A stretch of DNA of 64,000 nt from Microtetraspora fusca (GCF_001570365.1 NZ_BBYK01000054.1:1-64000), one strand, 5' to 3'. Shown: positions 32,451-40,730, counted from the first letter of the stretch. Numbers and translations: made by a program. Notes: generated by a model not told the origin, from the sequence alone.

Positions 32451-33125
32451 ATGGACGTTATGTCGGGCAGAAGCAGCGCGGGTGGCACTTTTGTAACAGT
32501 TGTGCTGGCAGTTCTGGTCGCGGGAGCGGCGGGCTGCGCCGCGGACGCTCCCGCCGACCGGCGGAACCCCTTCGTCGCGGGATCCGGCGCGCCTGTCGTC
32601 GTCCCTGACGGCCCCGGAGGGCACGCCCGTACGGCGACGCCCGGGGAGCGGCTCGGCGAGTCGGACGCGCGAACCACGGCCGCCGACGTGCGTTTCGCGG
32701 AGGCCATGATTCCCCACCACCGGCAGGCGCTGGAGATGACCGGCCTGGCCGACGGCAGGGGCGCGGGAGGCGAGGTGGCCGCGCTGGCCCGGCGGATCGC
32801 CGGGGGCCAGGGGCCCGAGATCGCGACGATGACGTCGTGGCTGGCCTCCCTCGGCCGGCCCGCCCCCGCCGTACACGATCATGCTCGCCAGAACGCGTAC
32901 GGCATGGCCACGCTGGAGGAGATGAACCGCCTGCGCGAGACGCGGGGCGCCGCCTTCGACACCCTGTTCCTGCGGTTGATGATCAGGCATCACGAGGGCG
33001 CGGTGCGGATGGCGGAGGAGGAGCTGCGCGACGGGACGGACCGGCTCATGCGGGAGATGGCCCGTGACATCGTCTCGGGGCAGCGGGCCGAGATCGGCCG
33101 GATGCGGCGGATACTCGCCGGTTAG
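32451..33125 (+). CDS. DUF305 lipoprotein
   Basis: A 224-residue exported protein. Lipobox VAGAAGC (C29) follows a hydrophobic segment. Two DUF305 repeats are visible: FAEAMIPHHRQALEMTGLA and FLRLMIRHHEGAVRMAEEEL, each with the M-I-x-H-H pattern that can bind metal. The ferritin-like helical fold is suspected to bind metal ions, with copper proposed in some relatives. The start could also be ATG 32460. Divergent from the propeller lipoprotein. Confidence 0.85.
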   Translation: MDVMSGRSSAGGTFVTVVLAVLVAGAAGCAADAPADRRNPFVAGSGAPVVVPDGPGGHARTATPGERLGESDARTTAADVRFAEAMIPHHRQALEMTGLADGRGAGGEVAALARRIAGGQGPEIATMTSWLASLGRPAPAVHDHARQNAYGMATLEEMNRLRETRGAAFDTLFLRLMIRHHEGAVRMAEEELRDGTDRLMREMARDIVSGQRAEIGRMRRILAG

Positions 33126-33150
33126 GACGCCCGATCAGGGCGCCCGGGAT

Positions 33151-33181
33151 CGGGACACCGGCCGGTCAGGGGCCGGTCCCG
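33151..33181. terminator. hairpin between DUF305 and ssgB-like genes
   Basis: CGGGA-CA-CCGGCC pairs with GGCCGG-TCCCG with a 2-nt bulge, between two convergent genes. No T tract. Confidence 0.45.
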
Positions 33182-33232
33182 CGAATGATCACTATCGCTT
33201 GTTTCAGCGCCGGTCGATCGGGACCGGTCGGA

Positions 33233-33649
33233 TCAGGAGCTCCACAGCATGTTGCTGAGCTCTTCGTCGAGGTCCATGAAGTCGGTCTCACGGCCGGCGG
33301 GAACGAGCTCGAAAGTGCGGTGCAAGAACTGCGTCAGCGGAGCCAGCGGCACTTCGAACAGGGCCTGCCCGAACGGGGAGGTGAGACTGATGTTCAAGGT
33401 GCGCTCGCCGTCGGAGCGGGCGGGCCACACCTGGACGTCGCCCTCTCCCACGCGCCGGACGATGCCGACGGTCAGCAGTTCGCGGGCGAAGATCCACTCG
33501 ACCGGTTCGTCGTTTCCCACGTGGAATGCCATGCGTATGGCGTAAGGGTCCTCGGCCGTGTAACTGAGCCCGGCGAGCAGGGGCACGGTAGTACGGTCGG
33601 GGACCACAAGCCGAAGGCCCAGCTCGGCAGTGACGGTGGTGCTGTTCAT
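33233..33649 (-). CDS. ssgB: SsgB-like sporulation and cell division protein (SALP)
   Basis: A 138-residue SsgA-like protein. The order and spacing VTAELGLRLVVPD, LSYTAEDPYAIRMAFHVG, VEWIFARELLTVGI, GDVQVWPARS, NISLTSPFGQALFEVP and DLDEELSNML fits SsgB. SsgB recruits FtsZ to division sites during sporulation-specific cytokinesis in sporulating actinomycetes. ATG 33649; AAAGG lies about 12 bases upstream. A long (about 540-bp) non-coding region upstream may hold developmental promoters. Confidence 0.88.
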   Translation of the reverse strand: MNSTTVTAELGLRLVVPDRTTVPLLAGLSYTAEDPYAIRMAFHVGNDEPVEWIFARELLTVGIVRRVGEGDVQVWPARSDGERTLNISLTSPFGQALFEVPLAPLTQFLHRTFELVPAGRETDFMDLDEELSNMLWSS

Positions 33650-34188
33650 CGTCAGCCAAACCTTTCGTGACGGGTCCCCTCACAGGGGCTTGCAACTGCT
33701 CTCACGGACTTGCTGTCGCCCGCGAAGCTATGTACGCGAACGAAGAAACCCGTAGGAGAGATTCCGCTTCCTGGGCCTTCTGTAACGCATCTCACAGGTA
33801 GACATTTGAGCATCTACCTGGTCAAACATCGCTAACAGCCGCATGTTGGCGCTGGTTTTGCGTGTCGATCCGGCTGTCATGGCGAAGTCTTGCACGGTAC
33901 AAATGATCTTAGCTCGGGGCGTATAGGGGGACTCTGGGGCATCACGATGCTATGACAACACGGCGAGGTCTCGCCGGTCCGGGGGAGAACGACGCGGCGA
34001 GGGGGCGGCCCCGCCGCCTCCGCCGAGCGCCTGGGGCGGCGCCCCCCAGCCGGCCGGAGGGTGGCCGCCCGAGCTTGCCAAGGAGCCCCGGCGGCGGGAG
34101 AGCGGCCCGGGGGATCGTTCGCTTCGCCAGGACCCCGGGAAGTGCGGTATGGTTTTCCCCGTCGGCGCCGCAAGGGGCCGATCATCCC
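33650..34188. promoter_or_regulatory. long non-coding region upstream of ssgB and tRNA-Val
   Basis: No convincing gene is seen in these 539 bp. The half near ssgB is less GC-rich and has an inverted repeat around 33676-33691 (GGGTCCCCTCACAGGGG). TATGGT at 34148-34153 may be the -10 for tRNA-Val. The region should contain the ssgB promoter on the minus strand. Confidence 0.4.
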
Positions 34189-34260
34189 GGGCGATTAGCT
34201 CAGCGGGAGAGCGCTTCGTTCACACCGAAGAGGTCACTGGTTCGATCCCAGTATCGCCCA
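34189..34260 (+). tRNA. tRNA-Val(CAC)
   Basis: A 72-nt cloverleaf, acceptor GGGCGAT/ATCGCCC, discriminator A, anticodon CAC in loop TTCACAC, T-arm GGTTCGATCC; CCA is encoded at 34261-34263. It begins an accessory stretch containing hicBA and several gene relics. Confidence 0.95.
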
Positions 34261-34371
34261 CCACGTTTGTGCAGATCAGGAGGCCGGTCCGCTACCCAGC
34301 GGACCGGCCTTTCGCTTCCCCTGAGTGACTACCGTTCCGGTGGCCCGCCATTCCATGGATCGGTTGCACCA

Positions 34372-34584
34372 TCAGTCCATCCAGTGGAACCAGACGTCGA
34401 AGATCGAATAGTGCGGCCCGTCGCCGAGGTTCGTATCGATCTTCAGGCGTGGCAAGGACGGCCGACTGAGGAGTCGAGGGCCGACGAGCGTGATGCGGTG
34501 TCGATCCAGGACCTGGGAGATCTGTTCGCAGCCTTCCTCCCATGCTGGGATCGGCATTTCGGTGACGGCATCGAGCCATGGCAT
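34372..34584 (-). CDS. small hypothetical protein
   Basis: A 70-residue frame (MPWLDAVTEMPIPAWEEGC...) with natural-looking codon use and a W/D/P-rich C-terminus ending FDVWFHWMD. No strong Shine-Dalgarno sequence precedes ATG 34584. It lies antisense to nothing known, between tRNA-Val and hicB. No family recognised; it may be the end of a larger lost gene. Confidence 0.45.
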   Translation of the reverse strand: MPWLDAVTEMPIPAWEEGCEQISQVLDRHRITLVGPRLLSRPSLPRLKIDTNLGDGPHYSIFDVWFHWMD

Positions 34585-34675
34585 GGAGTGGAACCCGCGA
34601 CCGTCGGGGAGATCACGAGGGGTGGCTTGGCCCTACTGGCGGGTCCGGCGAAGTGCGCTGGCGTACGCTAACGGC

Positions 34676-34897
34676 ATGAGCCAGACCGTCTCCTTGACCG
34701 CGACCATCACCCCCGACGAAGAGGGTTGGTACGTCGCGCGCTGCGTCCAGGTTGAGGTGGCCAGTCAGGGCCGGACGGTTGACGAGGCCCTGGCCAGCCT
34801 CCGCGACGCTCTGGAGCTTTACTTCGAGGACGAGCCTCTTCCCCAGACCCCGCAGCAGCCGATCGTGGCGCCGATCGAGATCCGTCGCTCGGCATGA
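34676..34897 (+). CDS. hicB: HicB-type antitoxin
   Basis: A 73-residue HicB: the partial RNase H-like fold LTATITPDEEGWYVARCVQVEVASQGRTVDEALASLRDALELYFED is canonical. There is no C-terminal DNA-binding domain, so this is a short form; autoregulation would need another factor. It precedes hicA and overlaps it by ATGA, the reverse of the E. coli hicA-hicB order. A decayed second copy lies at 37435-37520. Confidence 0.88.
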   Translation: MSQTVSLTATITPDEEGWYVARCVQVEVASQGRTVDEALASLRDALELYFEDEPLPQTPQQPIVAPIEIRRSA

Positions 34898-35127
34898 GCC
34901 CGCGCCAGTTTCCGGTCTGCTCCGGCACTGACGTCGTGCGCGCGCTGGAGAAGTGTGGCTTTGAGGTGGTGGCCACCAGGGGCAGCCATTGCAAGCTGCG
35001 CCAGGTCGCCGAAGACGAGAGTCGCACCGTGATCGTGCCATTGCACGACACTCTGGCCGTCGGTACGCTCGCCTCCATCGTGCGGCAGGCTGGCCTTACT
35101 TCCGAGCGTTTACGCGACCTGCTGTGA
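34894..35127 (+). CDS. hicA: HicA-type mRNA interferase toxin
   Basis: A 77-residue dsRBD-like toxin. The catalytic His is H32 in TRGSHCKLR; TVIVPLHDTLAVGTLASIVRQAGL completes the family pattern. It cleaves mRNA when free of HicB. Translation is coupled to hicB through a 4-nt overlap. The fold and key His look intact, so the toxin is probably functional. Confidence 0.9.
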   Translation: MSPRQFPVCSGTDVVRALEKCGFEVVATRGSHCKLRQVAEDESRTVIVPLHDTLAVGTLASIVRQAGLTSERLRDLL

Positions 35128-35336
35128 TCATGCGGCCGCGCCGCGTTCCGTTCGCAGCCCCTGTCACCTATGCACGATGGGACCATTGGGTGACGAACTG
35201 AGTGACAACGACCACGGGCGCCCGTAGATCCGTACGGACGTCCATGGATGGTTGGCCCAGGTGATGGCCGCTTTTTACGGCACGTCGGCGATGTGGCCGA
35301 TCTGCTTCACACCGAAGAGCGCGGTCGTTTTCGGCG

Positions 35337-35447
35337 TCATTCGCCGGGAACCTGTCGGGTGGCGTACGACTCGATCCCGTCGAGGATGCGCTCAAGTCCG
35401 AAGTCGTCTGCGAGGGCGGGGCCGGCCGCATATGGCGACCTCGTCAT
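35337..35447 (-). pseudogene. C-terminal fragment of a TetR regulator
   Basis: The minus-strand frame ending at 35337 reads ALADDFGLERILDGIESYAT then RQVPGE and stop, matching the last helix of many TetR/AcrR proteins (FxxGLxRILDGIExxV). The rest of the gene is absent: the sequence upstream (35448-35609) contains only the subtilase terminator, and 35128-35336 shows no gene. A relic left by a deletion. Confidence 0.6.
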
Positions 35448-35537
35448 GACGTTTGTCGTGTGTGGGGCCCAGCTGCTCGCGCGCCGGCGGAAAAGCGATC
35501 TTGGGTCGTCTGGTCCAACTCCTGGTCCCCGTATGGC

Positions 35538-35573
35538 GCTGGGCCCGCACCGTCATGACGGTGCGGGCCCAGC
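35538..35573 (-). terminator. terminator of the subtilase gene
   Basis: A fully self-complementary 36-nt palindrome (16-bp stem around CATG) 37 bp past the subtilase stop codon. Confidence 0.75.
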
Positions 35574-35609
35574 GTGGTGGTGTCACTTAGGTGATTGCGG
35601 GGTGTCAGC

Positions 35610-37145
35610 TCACTGGATGACCGCGAGGGCGTCGACGACACCGGCGCCGAAGAAGCTGTTGTCGTCGACGGTGCCGGTGCAGGCCGCAGTGTTCTGCGGG
35701 CACGGCTTGGACACGGCCCGTGCCTTGAGCTCGCTGATCATCTGGGCCGGCGACCAGGACGGGTGCGCCGACTTCATCTGCGCCATGACGCCGGCGACGT
35801 GCGGGCTCGCCATCGACGTACCGCTCTTGGTGCCGTAGCCGTCGGCCCCCGTCCGGGTGTTCCAGGTCGTCGAGTAGATCGACGAGCCGGGAGCCGCGAC
35901 GTCGATCTTGCCGAGGCCGTAGTTGGAGAAGGACGACCGGATGCTGTCCAGCGTGGTGCCCACGCGCTGCAGGGATGCGACCGTCACGACACCGTCGAGC
36001 TCAGCCGGGATGTCGCTGCAGCCGTTGTTGATCGTGCGCACGGTCGGCCTCGGCGCGTCGTTGGGGCTGCCCGTGTCCACGGTCTTGTTGGCGATGTCGT
36101 AGTTGGAGTTGCCCGCCGCGGCGACGTGAACGACGCCCTGCTTGGCGGACCACTCCACGGCGCGCCGGACGGCCTCCTTGCTGGCGGCCTGGTCGGGCTG
36201 GTCGTCACACCAGAACTCGAACGGGTCGACGTAGTAGGAGTTGTTCGTGACGTCCATGTGCTTCAGGCCCGCCCACACGAAGCCGCAGATGGCGTACTCC
36301 GGGTAGATGAAGCCGTCGTTGTTGACGACCTTGACGGCCGCCATGCGGACGTTCGGCGCGACACCGACGATGCCGATGTTGTTCCGGGCGGCGGCGATGG
36401 TGCCGGCGACGTGCGTACCGTGGTCGCTCGACGTCGGGCGCCAAGCCAACGGCGTCAGATCCGGACGGCCGACGTTAGTGCAGTTGACCGAGTTCGCGAC
36501 GTCGATGTTGGCCTTGAGGTCCGGGTGTGTCGGCGAGATGCCGCTGTCGAGCACCCCGACGAGGACGTTGCGGTTGCCGTCCGAGACCGCCTGCGCCTGC
36601 GGCGCCTTGATCATCTGCATGTCCCACTGGAGGCCCTCGTTGGGGTCGAGGCTCTCGCCAGGCTGCGGGTCGGACGGGATGTCACCGTTGTCCGGCTTCT
36701 TGGCACCCTTCTTGTACCCGTTGGCACCGGGGCCCCACGGCGGGGCCAGGTCGGCCGGCGTCCCCTCGGACACCCCGGCCGTGCGGGTGGCGCCGACGGA
36801 GGCGACCGCGTTGCCACCCTCGGCGGTGACGTTCGCACGGAAGGCCGCGCGGTCGGAGTGGGCGACGACCACGCCGATCTGGGGCCAGGACTGGACGACG
36901 ACACCTCCGGCGGCCCGGACCGCGCGCTCAACGAGACGAGTCTGGCCGGGGTTGGCGATCCGGGCGTTGACGACGTAGCTCATGAGCATCCCGTCGGGGA
37001 TGTCCACGTTGACCGGTGTCGATGTCGGCTCGTCGGTGGTGGCCGCGCTGGCCGAGTCGGTCACGCCTCCAAGGAAGGCGGCACCTACCATGGCGAACGC
37101 CGCGGCGGTGGCCGCGAGGCGTCGCTTGGGCAGGGCAAGTTGCAT
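35610..37145 (-). CDS. secreted S8 subtilisin-like serine protease
   Basis: A 511-residue exported protease. A signal peptide ends near SASA (residue 34), followed by an inhibitor-like propeptide to about residue 170. The catalytic domain has D200 (VGVLDSGISPTHPDL), H242 (DHGTHVAGT), oxyanion N346 (AAAGNSNYD) and S444 (GTSMASPHVAG). ATG 37145 has AAGGAG upstream; an earlier in-frame start would add 12 residues before the signal peptide. Extracellular degradative enzyme, monocistronic. Confidence 0.93.
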   Translation of the reverse strand: MQLALPKRRLAATAAAFAMVGAAFLGGVTDSASAATTDEPTSTPVNVDIPDGMLMSYVVNARIANPGQTRLVERAVRAAGGVVVQSWPQIGVVVAHSDRAAFRANVTAEGGNAVASVGATRTAGVSEGTPADLAPPWGPGANGYKKGAKKPDNGDIPSDPQPGESLDPNEGLQWDMQMIKAPQAQAVSDGNRNVLVGVLDSGISPTHPDLKANIDVANSVNCTNVGRPDLTPLAWRPTSSDHGTHVAGTIAAARNNIGIVGVAPNVRMAAVKVVNNDGFIYPEYAICGFVWAGLKHMDVTNNSYYVDPFEFWCDDQPDQAASKEAVRRAVEWSAKQGVVHVAAAGNSNYDIANKTVDTGSPNDAPRPTVRTINNGCSDIPAELDGVVTVASLQRVGTTLDSIRSSFSNYGLGKIDVAAPGSSIYSTTWNTRTGADGYGTKSGTSMASPHVAGVMAQMKSAHPSWSPAQMISELKARAVSKPCPQNTAACTGTVDDNSFFGAGVVDALAVIQ

Positions 37146-37434
37146 GCGTTGCTCCTTGAACGGTGGGGCCGCGGCACCCATGGCCGCGGTCTGGCTGGCC
37201 CCGATTCCGAAAGCCCGAAATCTCCCTGAATCCAGCCTTTCGAGTTGGTTGGTGACCGTAACAGCTCAATCATGAATTGTTCAAGAGTTCACCAAGGCGG
37301 AAGCCGAGGGCAGGATCGGGGCATGCGCCTCACCAACCCGTATCCACCGGTCGAGCAGGGCGGCGACCCGTCAACGAGGGGCCTGCCGTTCCCTACGGAT
37401 CAGAGGGCGGTTGTGTCAGAAGATCGCTTGGGGA

Positions 37435-37520
37435 AGCGACGCCCTCGAGCTCTACTTGGAGGACGAGCTCTGCCGGAGCTCCCGCAGCAGCCGATCGTCA
37501 GCCGTCGTCACGCAAGGTGA
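37435..37520 (+). pseudogene. hicB: decayed hicB antitoxin fragment
   Basis: The sequence encodes DALELYLEDE in one frame and LPELPQQPIV in the next frame, matching DALELYFEDE and LPQTPQQPIV of the intact hicB at 34676. One C is missing at the junction (GACGAGCTCTG against GACGAGCCTCT). The N-terminal half is absent and no hicA follows. The 37146-37434 stretch upstream shows no gene. Confidence 0.65.
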
Positions 37521-37528
37521 CTCCGGGG

Positions 37529-37909
37529 CTATGCACGCCGGCCCGAGTGGAGGGACCGCCACAAGGCGGCTTGGTCCAGCGTGTCGATCTGCCAGGTGCG
37601 CGACCGGAGCGTGCCGCGGTGACGGTATGCGCGCATGATCCGCACATGCGGGCGCAGCCGTACGAACGCATGGAGGTCGTCTTCGCCGCGCCACACGGAC
37701 AGCGAGCCGACCCGGTGGCCGGGGAGATCGAGCCAGAGCCACATGCCCACCGCGCCGGGCAGCTCCGGCCACAGGCGGCTCAGCGACAGGCCGTGCCGCA
37801 CGATGCCGGGCAGGTCGAGGAGGCGGTTCATCCGGTAGTCCGTCAGCGCGGCGACCAGTGGACCCGATCGGTCGGCCGCCGGGCCGGCGATCCAGCGGGA
37901 CCTCAGCAC
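37529..37909 (-). CDS. hypothetical protein, last gene of TetR-thioesterase operon
   Basis: A 126-residue protein that starts with GTG 37909, overlapping the thioesterase stop by 7 nt. It contains GHRVGSLSVWRGEDDLHAFVRLRPHVRIMRAYRHRGTLRSRTWQID, which looks like a dimeric alpha-beta-barrel (ABM/DUF3291-like) segment. I cannot assign the family with confidence. Translational coupling suggests it works with the thioesterase. Confidence 0.65.
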   Translation of the reverse strand: MLRSRWIAGPAADRSGPLVAALTDYRMNRLLDLPGIVRHGLSLSRLWPELPGAVGMWLWLDLPGHRVGSLSVWRGEDDLHAFVRLRPHVRIMRAYRHRGTLRSRTWQIDTLDQAALWRSLHSGRRA

Positions 37910-38349
37910 GCCGCCGCCGTTTGGCGGAGCAGGGGTTCGGCGGCGGTGCGCAGTTCGTCGCTGAACGGCGCGGGCCGCAGTGTGGCCGGGTCCAGGTTGA
38001 CGTTGACGCGGTAGCCCTCAGCATGCACCACCGTGCGGTCGGGGGACAGCACGCGGAAGCCGTAGACGCCGCTGCTGCGGCCCATGCGCTCCATCCAGAA
38101 GTGCACCAGCGGCTCGCCCGCCCCCGCGATGGGCACGTGGTAGGTCACCTTGAACTCACGCACCGCCAGAAACACGTCCTTGAACGCCGACCGGGCCGGA
38201 TCGGGGGCCCAGCCCAGGCGCTGCCAGTACGCGCCGATCGCCCGCTCGACCAGCAGGGCGTACCGGGAGTTGTGCAACAGGCCCATGGCGTCGAGATCGT
38301 CGAAATGCACCTGGACCGGCTCGTGCACGCCATCTTCAGTCATGATCAA
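37903..38349 (-). CDS. 4HBT-type hotdog acyl-CoA thioesterase
   Basis: A 148-residue hotdog-fold protein. The catalytic-type segment VHFDDLDAMGLLHNSRYALLVERAIGAYW contains the D-x-x-G-x-x-H/N-N-x-x-Y pattern of 4-hydroxybenzoyl-CoA thioesterase relatives. The start overlaps the upstream TetR gene by 4 nt. It should hydrolyse an acyl- or aryl-CoA. The operon is TetR, thioesterase, unknown protein. Confidence 0.87.
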   Translation of the reverse strand: MIMTEDGVHEPVQVHFDDLDAMGLLHNSRYALLVERAIGAYWQRLGWAPDPARSAFKDVFLAVREFKVTYHVPIAGAGEPLVHFWMERMGRSSGVYGFRVLSPDRTVVHAEGYRVNVNLDPATLRPAPFSDELRTAAEPLLRQTAAAC

Positions 38350-38978
38350 TCCTCCGGGAGAAGCGTCGGGTCGGGGCAGAGCGCGCGCAGGCGTTGCAGG
38401 ACGGCGCGGCGGGCGTGGACGAGCGAGACCGGCCCGTCGTGCAGCCGGGAGTGGACGACCACCATCTCGCCGAGCGCGTCGATCTCGTACGCGAGCTGGG
38501 CCGGGTCCACGCTCTCGGCCAGCTCACCCTGCGCCACGGCCTGCGCCACGTGCCGCCGGATGAACTCCTGCCACTCGCGCATGGCGCGCGCGACGCGATC
38601 GCGCACCAGGCCGGGACGATCGTCGAACTCGGCCTGGACGGTGAAGAAGAAGCACCCGCCGGGGAGCACGCCCTCGTCGTAGAACCTCAGTCGCGCCTCG
38701 TGCAGTGCGAACAGCCGCCGCACTCCGGCCGGGGCCGCCATGGCAGGCGCCACCACCCGGTCGGCCCACTGGCGGACGGCCCATTCCACGGCGTCGAGCT
38801 GCAGTTGCTCTTTGTCACGCCAATGAGCGAAGAATCCGGACTTGCTGGTGCCGGTGGCCGCCGCCAGCCGCCCCAGGGAGAGCCCGTCCAGCCCTTCGAC
38901 GGAGGCCAGGGCCACCGCCTGTTCGAGGATCGCCTCGCGGCTGCGCAACCCGCGCAGCCGCCGGCCGTCTTGCGTCAT
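38346..38978 (-). CDS. TetR family regulator
   Basis: A 210-residue repressor. HTH: LSLGRLAAATGTSKSGFFAHWRDKEQLQ (about residues 34-60); C-terminal domain of the TetR_C type (YDEGVLPGGCFFFTVQAEFDDRPGLVRD). ATG 38978 is preferred over the upstream GTG 38987. A palindrome ACCGATCGGT (39000-39009) sits just upstream, so autoregulation of the three-gene operon is likely. Confidence 0.88.
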   Translation of the reverse strand: MTQDGRRLRGLRSREAILEQAVALASVEGLDGLSLGRLAAATGTSKSGFFAHWRDKEQLQLDAVEWAVRQWADRVVAPAMAAPAGVRRLFALHEARLRFYDEGVLPGGCFFFTVQAEFDDRPGLVRDRVARAMREWQEFIRRHVAQAVAQGELAESVDPAQLAYEIDALGEMVVVHSRLHDGPVSLVHARRAVLQRLRALCPDPTLLPED

Positions 38979-38999
38979 GGGGGCCAAACTACATTAACG

Positions 39000-39009
39000 A
39001 CCGATCGGT
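39000..39009. promoter_or_regulatory. TetR operator
   Basis: ACCGATCGGT is a perfect 10-bp palindrome in an AT-rich gap, 22 bp upstream of the tetR start. It fits the common TetR core for this regulator class. Confidence 0.55.
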
Positions 39010-39197
39010 TGTATATCTGCTCGAGGCGCCGAACCGATCGCGTCATCGCTCCCGGCGGCGGGTGAGGCAGGCGAGAAGGACCTATGGATTCGCGCGTCCG
39101 GAGGGCCGAGAAAGCAGCGTTTTCGCAGATCAGTGGCGATATGTGAACAGCATGTTCGCGTGTGCCCAGGCGTTCCGCTTCCGTTAGATCTGCTGGG

Positions 39198-39481
39198 ATG
39201 CGAATTCTGGTGACCGGGGCGACCGCGGCCAGGACATCCGCCTGGAAGCGGTGACCCCGGCGAAGGCCCGCGACCTGTACCTGGCCCAGGGCGGCTTCGC
39301 GGCGGCCAACGCCGACTTTCTCACCGGTTTCCAGACCTACTCGGGAGAGGAGGCCGACTCCTCACAGGCCGAGGAGTCCGCCCCGGCGGTGTCGGCCGCG
39401 ATGCCCACATCGGAGGAGGTCACCGGCAAGCCCGCCCGAACGTTCGCCGACTGGGCCCGCGACCACGCCCGGGACTTCTGA
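39198..39481 (+). pseudogene. NmrA/NAD(P)-binding epimerase-like gene with internal deletion
   Basis: ATG 39198 begins MRILVTGATA, the Rossmann start of an NAD(P)H-binding NmrA-type protein, but this frame stops at once. A second frame from about 39228 reads DIRLEAVTPAKARDLYLAQG, then GFAAANADFLTGFQTYSG and ends VTGKPARTFADWARDHARDF, the C-terminal part of the same family. About two thirds of the gene are missing between the two parts. This is an internal deletion with frameshift. Confidence 0.7.
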
Positions 39482-39543
39482 GCCGGGCCGCCGACGGCGG
39501 TCCGGGCTCGTGCGTGCGGGGCCGTGGTCGTCCCGCACACCTT

Positions 39544-39601
39544 TCATGCTCTTGAGGGGTTGACAGCGCGGCTCATGCTCTTGAGGGGTTGACAGCGCGG
39601 C
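39544..39601 (+). repeat. 29-nt tandem repeat containing TTGACA
   Basis: Two exact adjacent 29-nt units (39544-39572, 39573-39601), each with CTTGAGGGGTTGACAGCGCG. Each holds a consensus -35 hexamer TTGACA, so the duplication places two -35 boxes 29 bp apart upstream of the esterase GTG at 39625. Confidence 0.9.
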
Positions 39602-39624
39602 CGGCGAGCGCGAAGAAAGGCGGC

Positions 39625-40578
39625 GTGAGAACTCGCCGTCTTCTCCTGGTGCTCGCATCGGCCGTCCTCCTGTCCGGATGCCGGAGTGGCGTAGCTCCGG
39701 CCGAGCCGCGGGCATCCCTTCCCGCTTCCACGCAAGGCTCCGCCAGGCTCGCGAAGGTCGTGTCGCGGGAGGTCGTGGACGAGCGGACCGACAGGCTCAC
39801 GATCGACTCGCCGGCGATCGGGGGAGTGCGGTCGGTGTGGGTGATGAGACCGACGGCCTGGAAGAAGGGCTCCAGCGGCTGGCGGGCGCTGTACATGCTG
39901 CACGGCTGCTGCGCGGGCGGCGCCTGGGACTGGCTCAAGACCGGCGAGGTCGAGCGGATGACGGCCGACCTCGACGCCGTGGTCATCGTCCCCGAGGGCG
40001 GGCCGATGGGCTGGTACACCGACTGGCACGACGGCCCGGCATGGGAGGCGTTCCACATGACCGAGTTGCCCGCCCTGATCGAGCCGATGTACGGCGTGGG
40101 CGGGCGCCGGGCCGTCGTGGGCTACTCCATGGGAGGCTTCGGCGCCTTCGGCTACGCGGCCCGGCACCCGGGCATGTTCGAGGCCGCCGCCTCACTCTCC
40201 GGCGTCCTCGACATCCGCAACGACGTGGAGGGATTCAGCGCGTTTCTGCGAAGCCACGGTGTGGACAGCGAGGACGTGTGGGGCGACCCGAGCGGCTGGG
40301 CGGCCGACAACCCGGCGGACCAGGTGGCCCGCCTCAAGGGCGTACGCCTCTATGTGTCGAGCGGCAACGGCGACCCCGGCCCGCTCGACGCGCGTACGGG
40401 CGTCGCCCGCAGCGACAGCGAGGCCGGCATCATGCGCCAGAACGAGACCTTCGCCGAGGCCGCCGAGAAGGCCGGGCTCACCATCACCAAGGACTTCTAC
40501 GGCGACGGCACCCACACCTGGCCCTACTGGATCCGCTCGTTCCGGCACGCCCTGCCCATCCTCCTGCCCCACGACTGA
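39625..40578 (+). CDS. lipoprotein alpha/beta-hydrolase esterase (antigen 85/esterase D-like)
   Basis: A 317-residue exported enzyme. Lipobox VLLSGC places the lipidated Cys at residue 19. The mature part has the esterase D/antigen 85-like fold: ALYMLHGCCAGGAWDW, nucleophile in VVGYSMGGFGAFGYAARHP, and a C-terminal His in YGDGTHTWPYWIRSF. The frame continues upstream, but GTG 39625 follows AAAGG at correct distance. Acts on the outer membrane face; substrate unknown. Confidence 0.85.
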   Translation: MRTRRLLLVLASAVLLSGCRSGVAPAEPRASLPASTQGSARLAKVVSREVVDERTDRLTIDSPAIGGVRSVWVMRPTAWKKGSSGWRALYMLHGCCAGGAWDWLKTGEVERMTADLDAVVIVPEGGPMGWYTDWHDGPAWEAFHMTELPALIEPMYGVGGRRAVVGYSMGGFGAFGYAARHPGMFEAAASLSGVLDIRNDVEGFSAFLRSHGVDSEDVWGDPSGWAADNPADQVARLKGVRLYVSSGNGDPGPLDARTGVARSDSEAGIMRQNETFAEAAEKAGLTITKDFYGDGTHTWPYWIRSFRHALPILLPHD

Positions 40579-40730
40579 CCGCACCGGGGGATCCGTGTCG
40601 TAACGGAACGGATCTCTTTCGAGCTTCCGGGCGAGTGACTCAGCGACAAGGTTCCCGGACCGTGCACAGTTCGTCCGTCCGGCGATATCCGACGGATGCG
40701 ATCGCTGTACTTTAGCCGGACAATACCTCG

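Noticed and set aside
33877-34185. 102-codon minus-strand frame upstream of tRNA-Val
   Set aside because: Arg/Pro-rich, no ribosome site, no motif; likely non-coding.
34189-37520. tRNA-Val(CAC) as an integration site for a genomic island
   Set aside because: I looked for a direct copy of the tRNA 3' end downstream and saw none within the window, and no integrase gene is present. The clustering of relics remains suggestive only.
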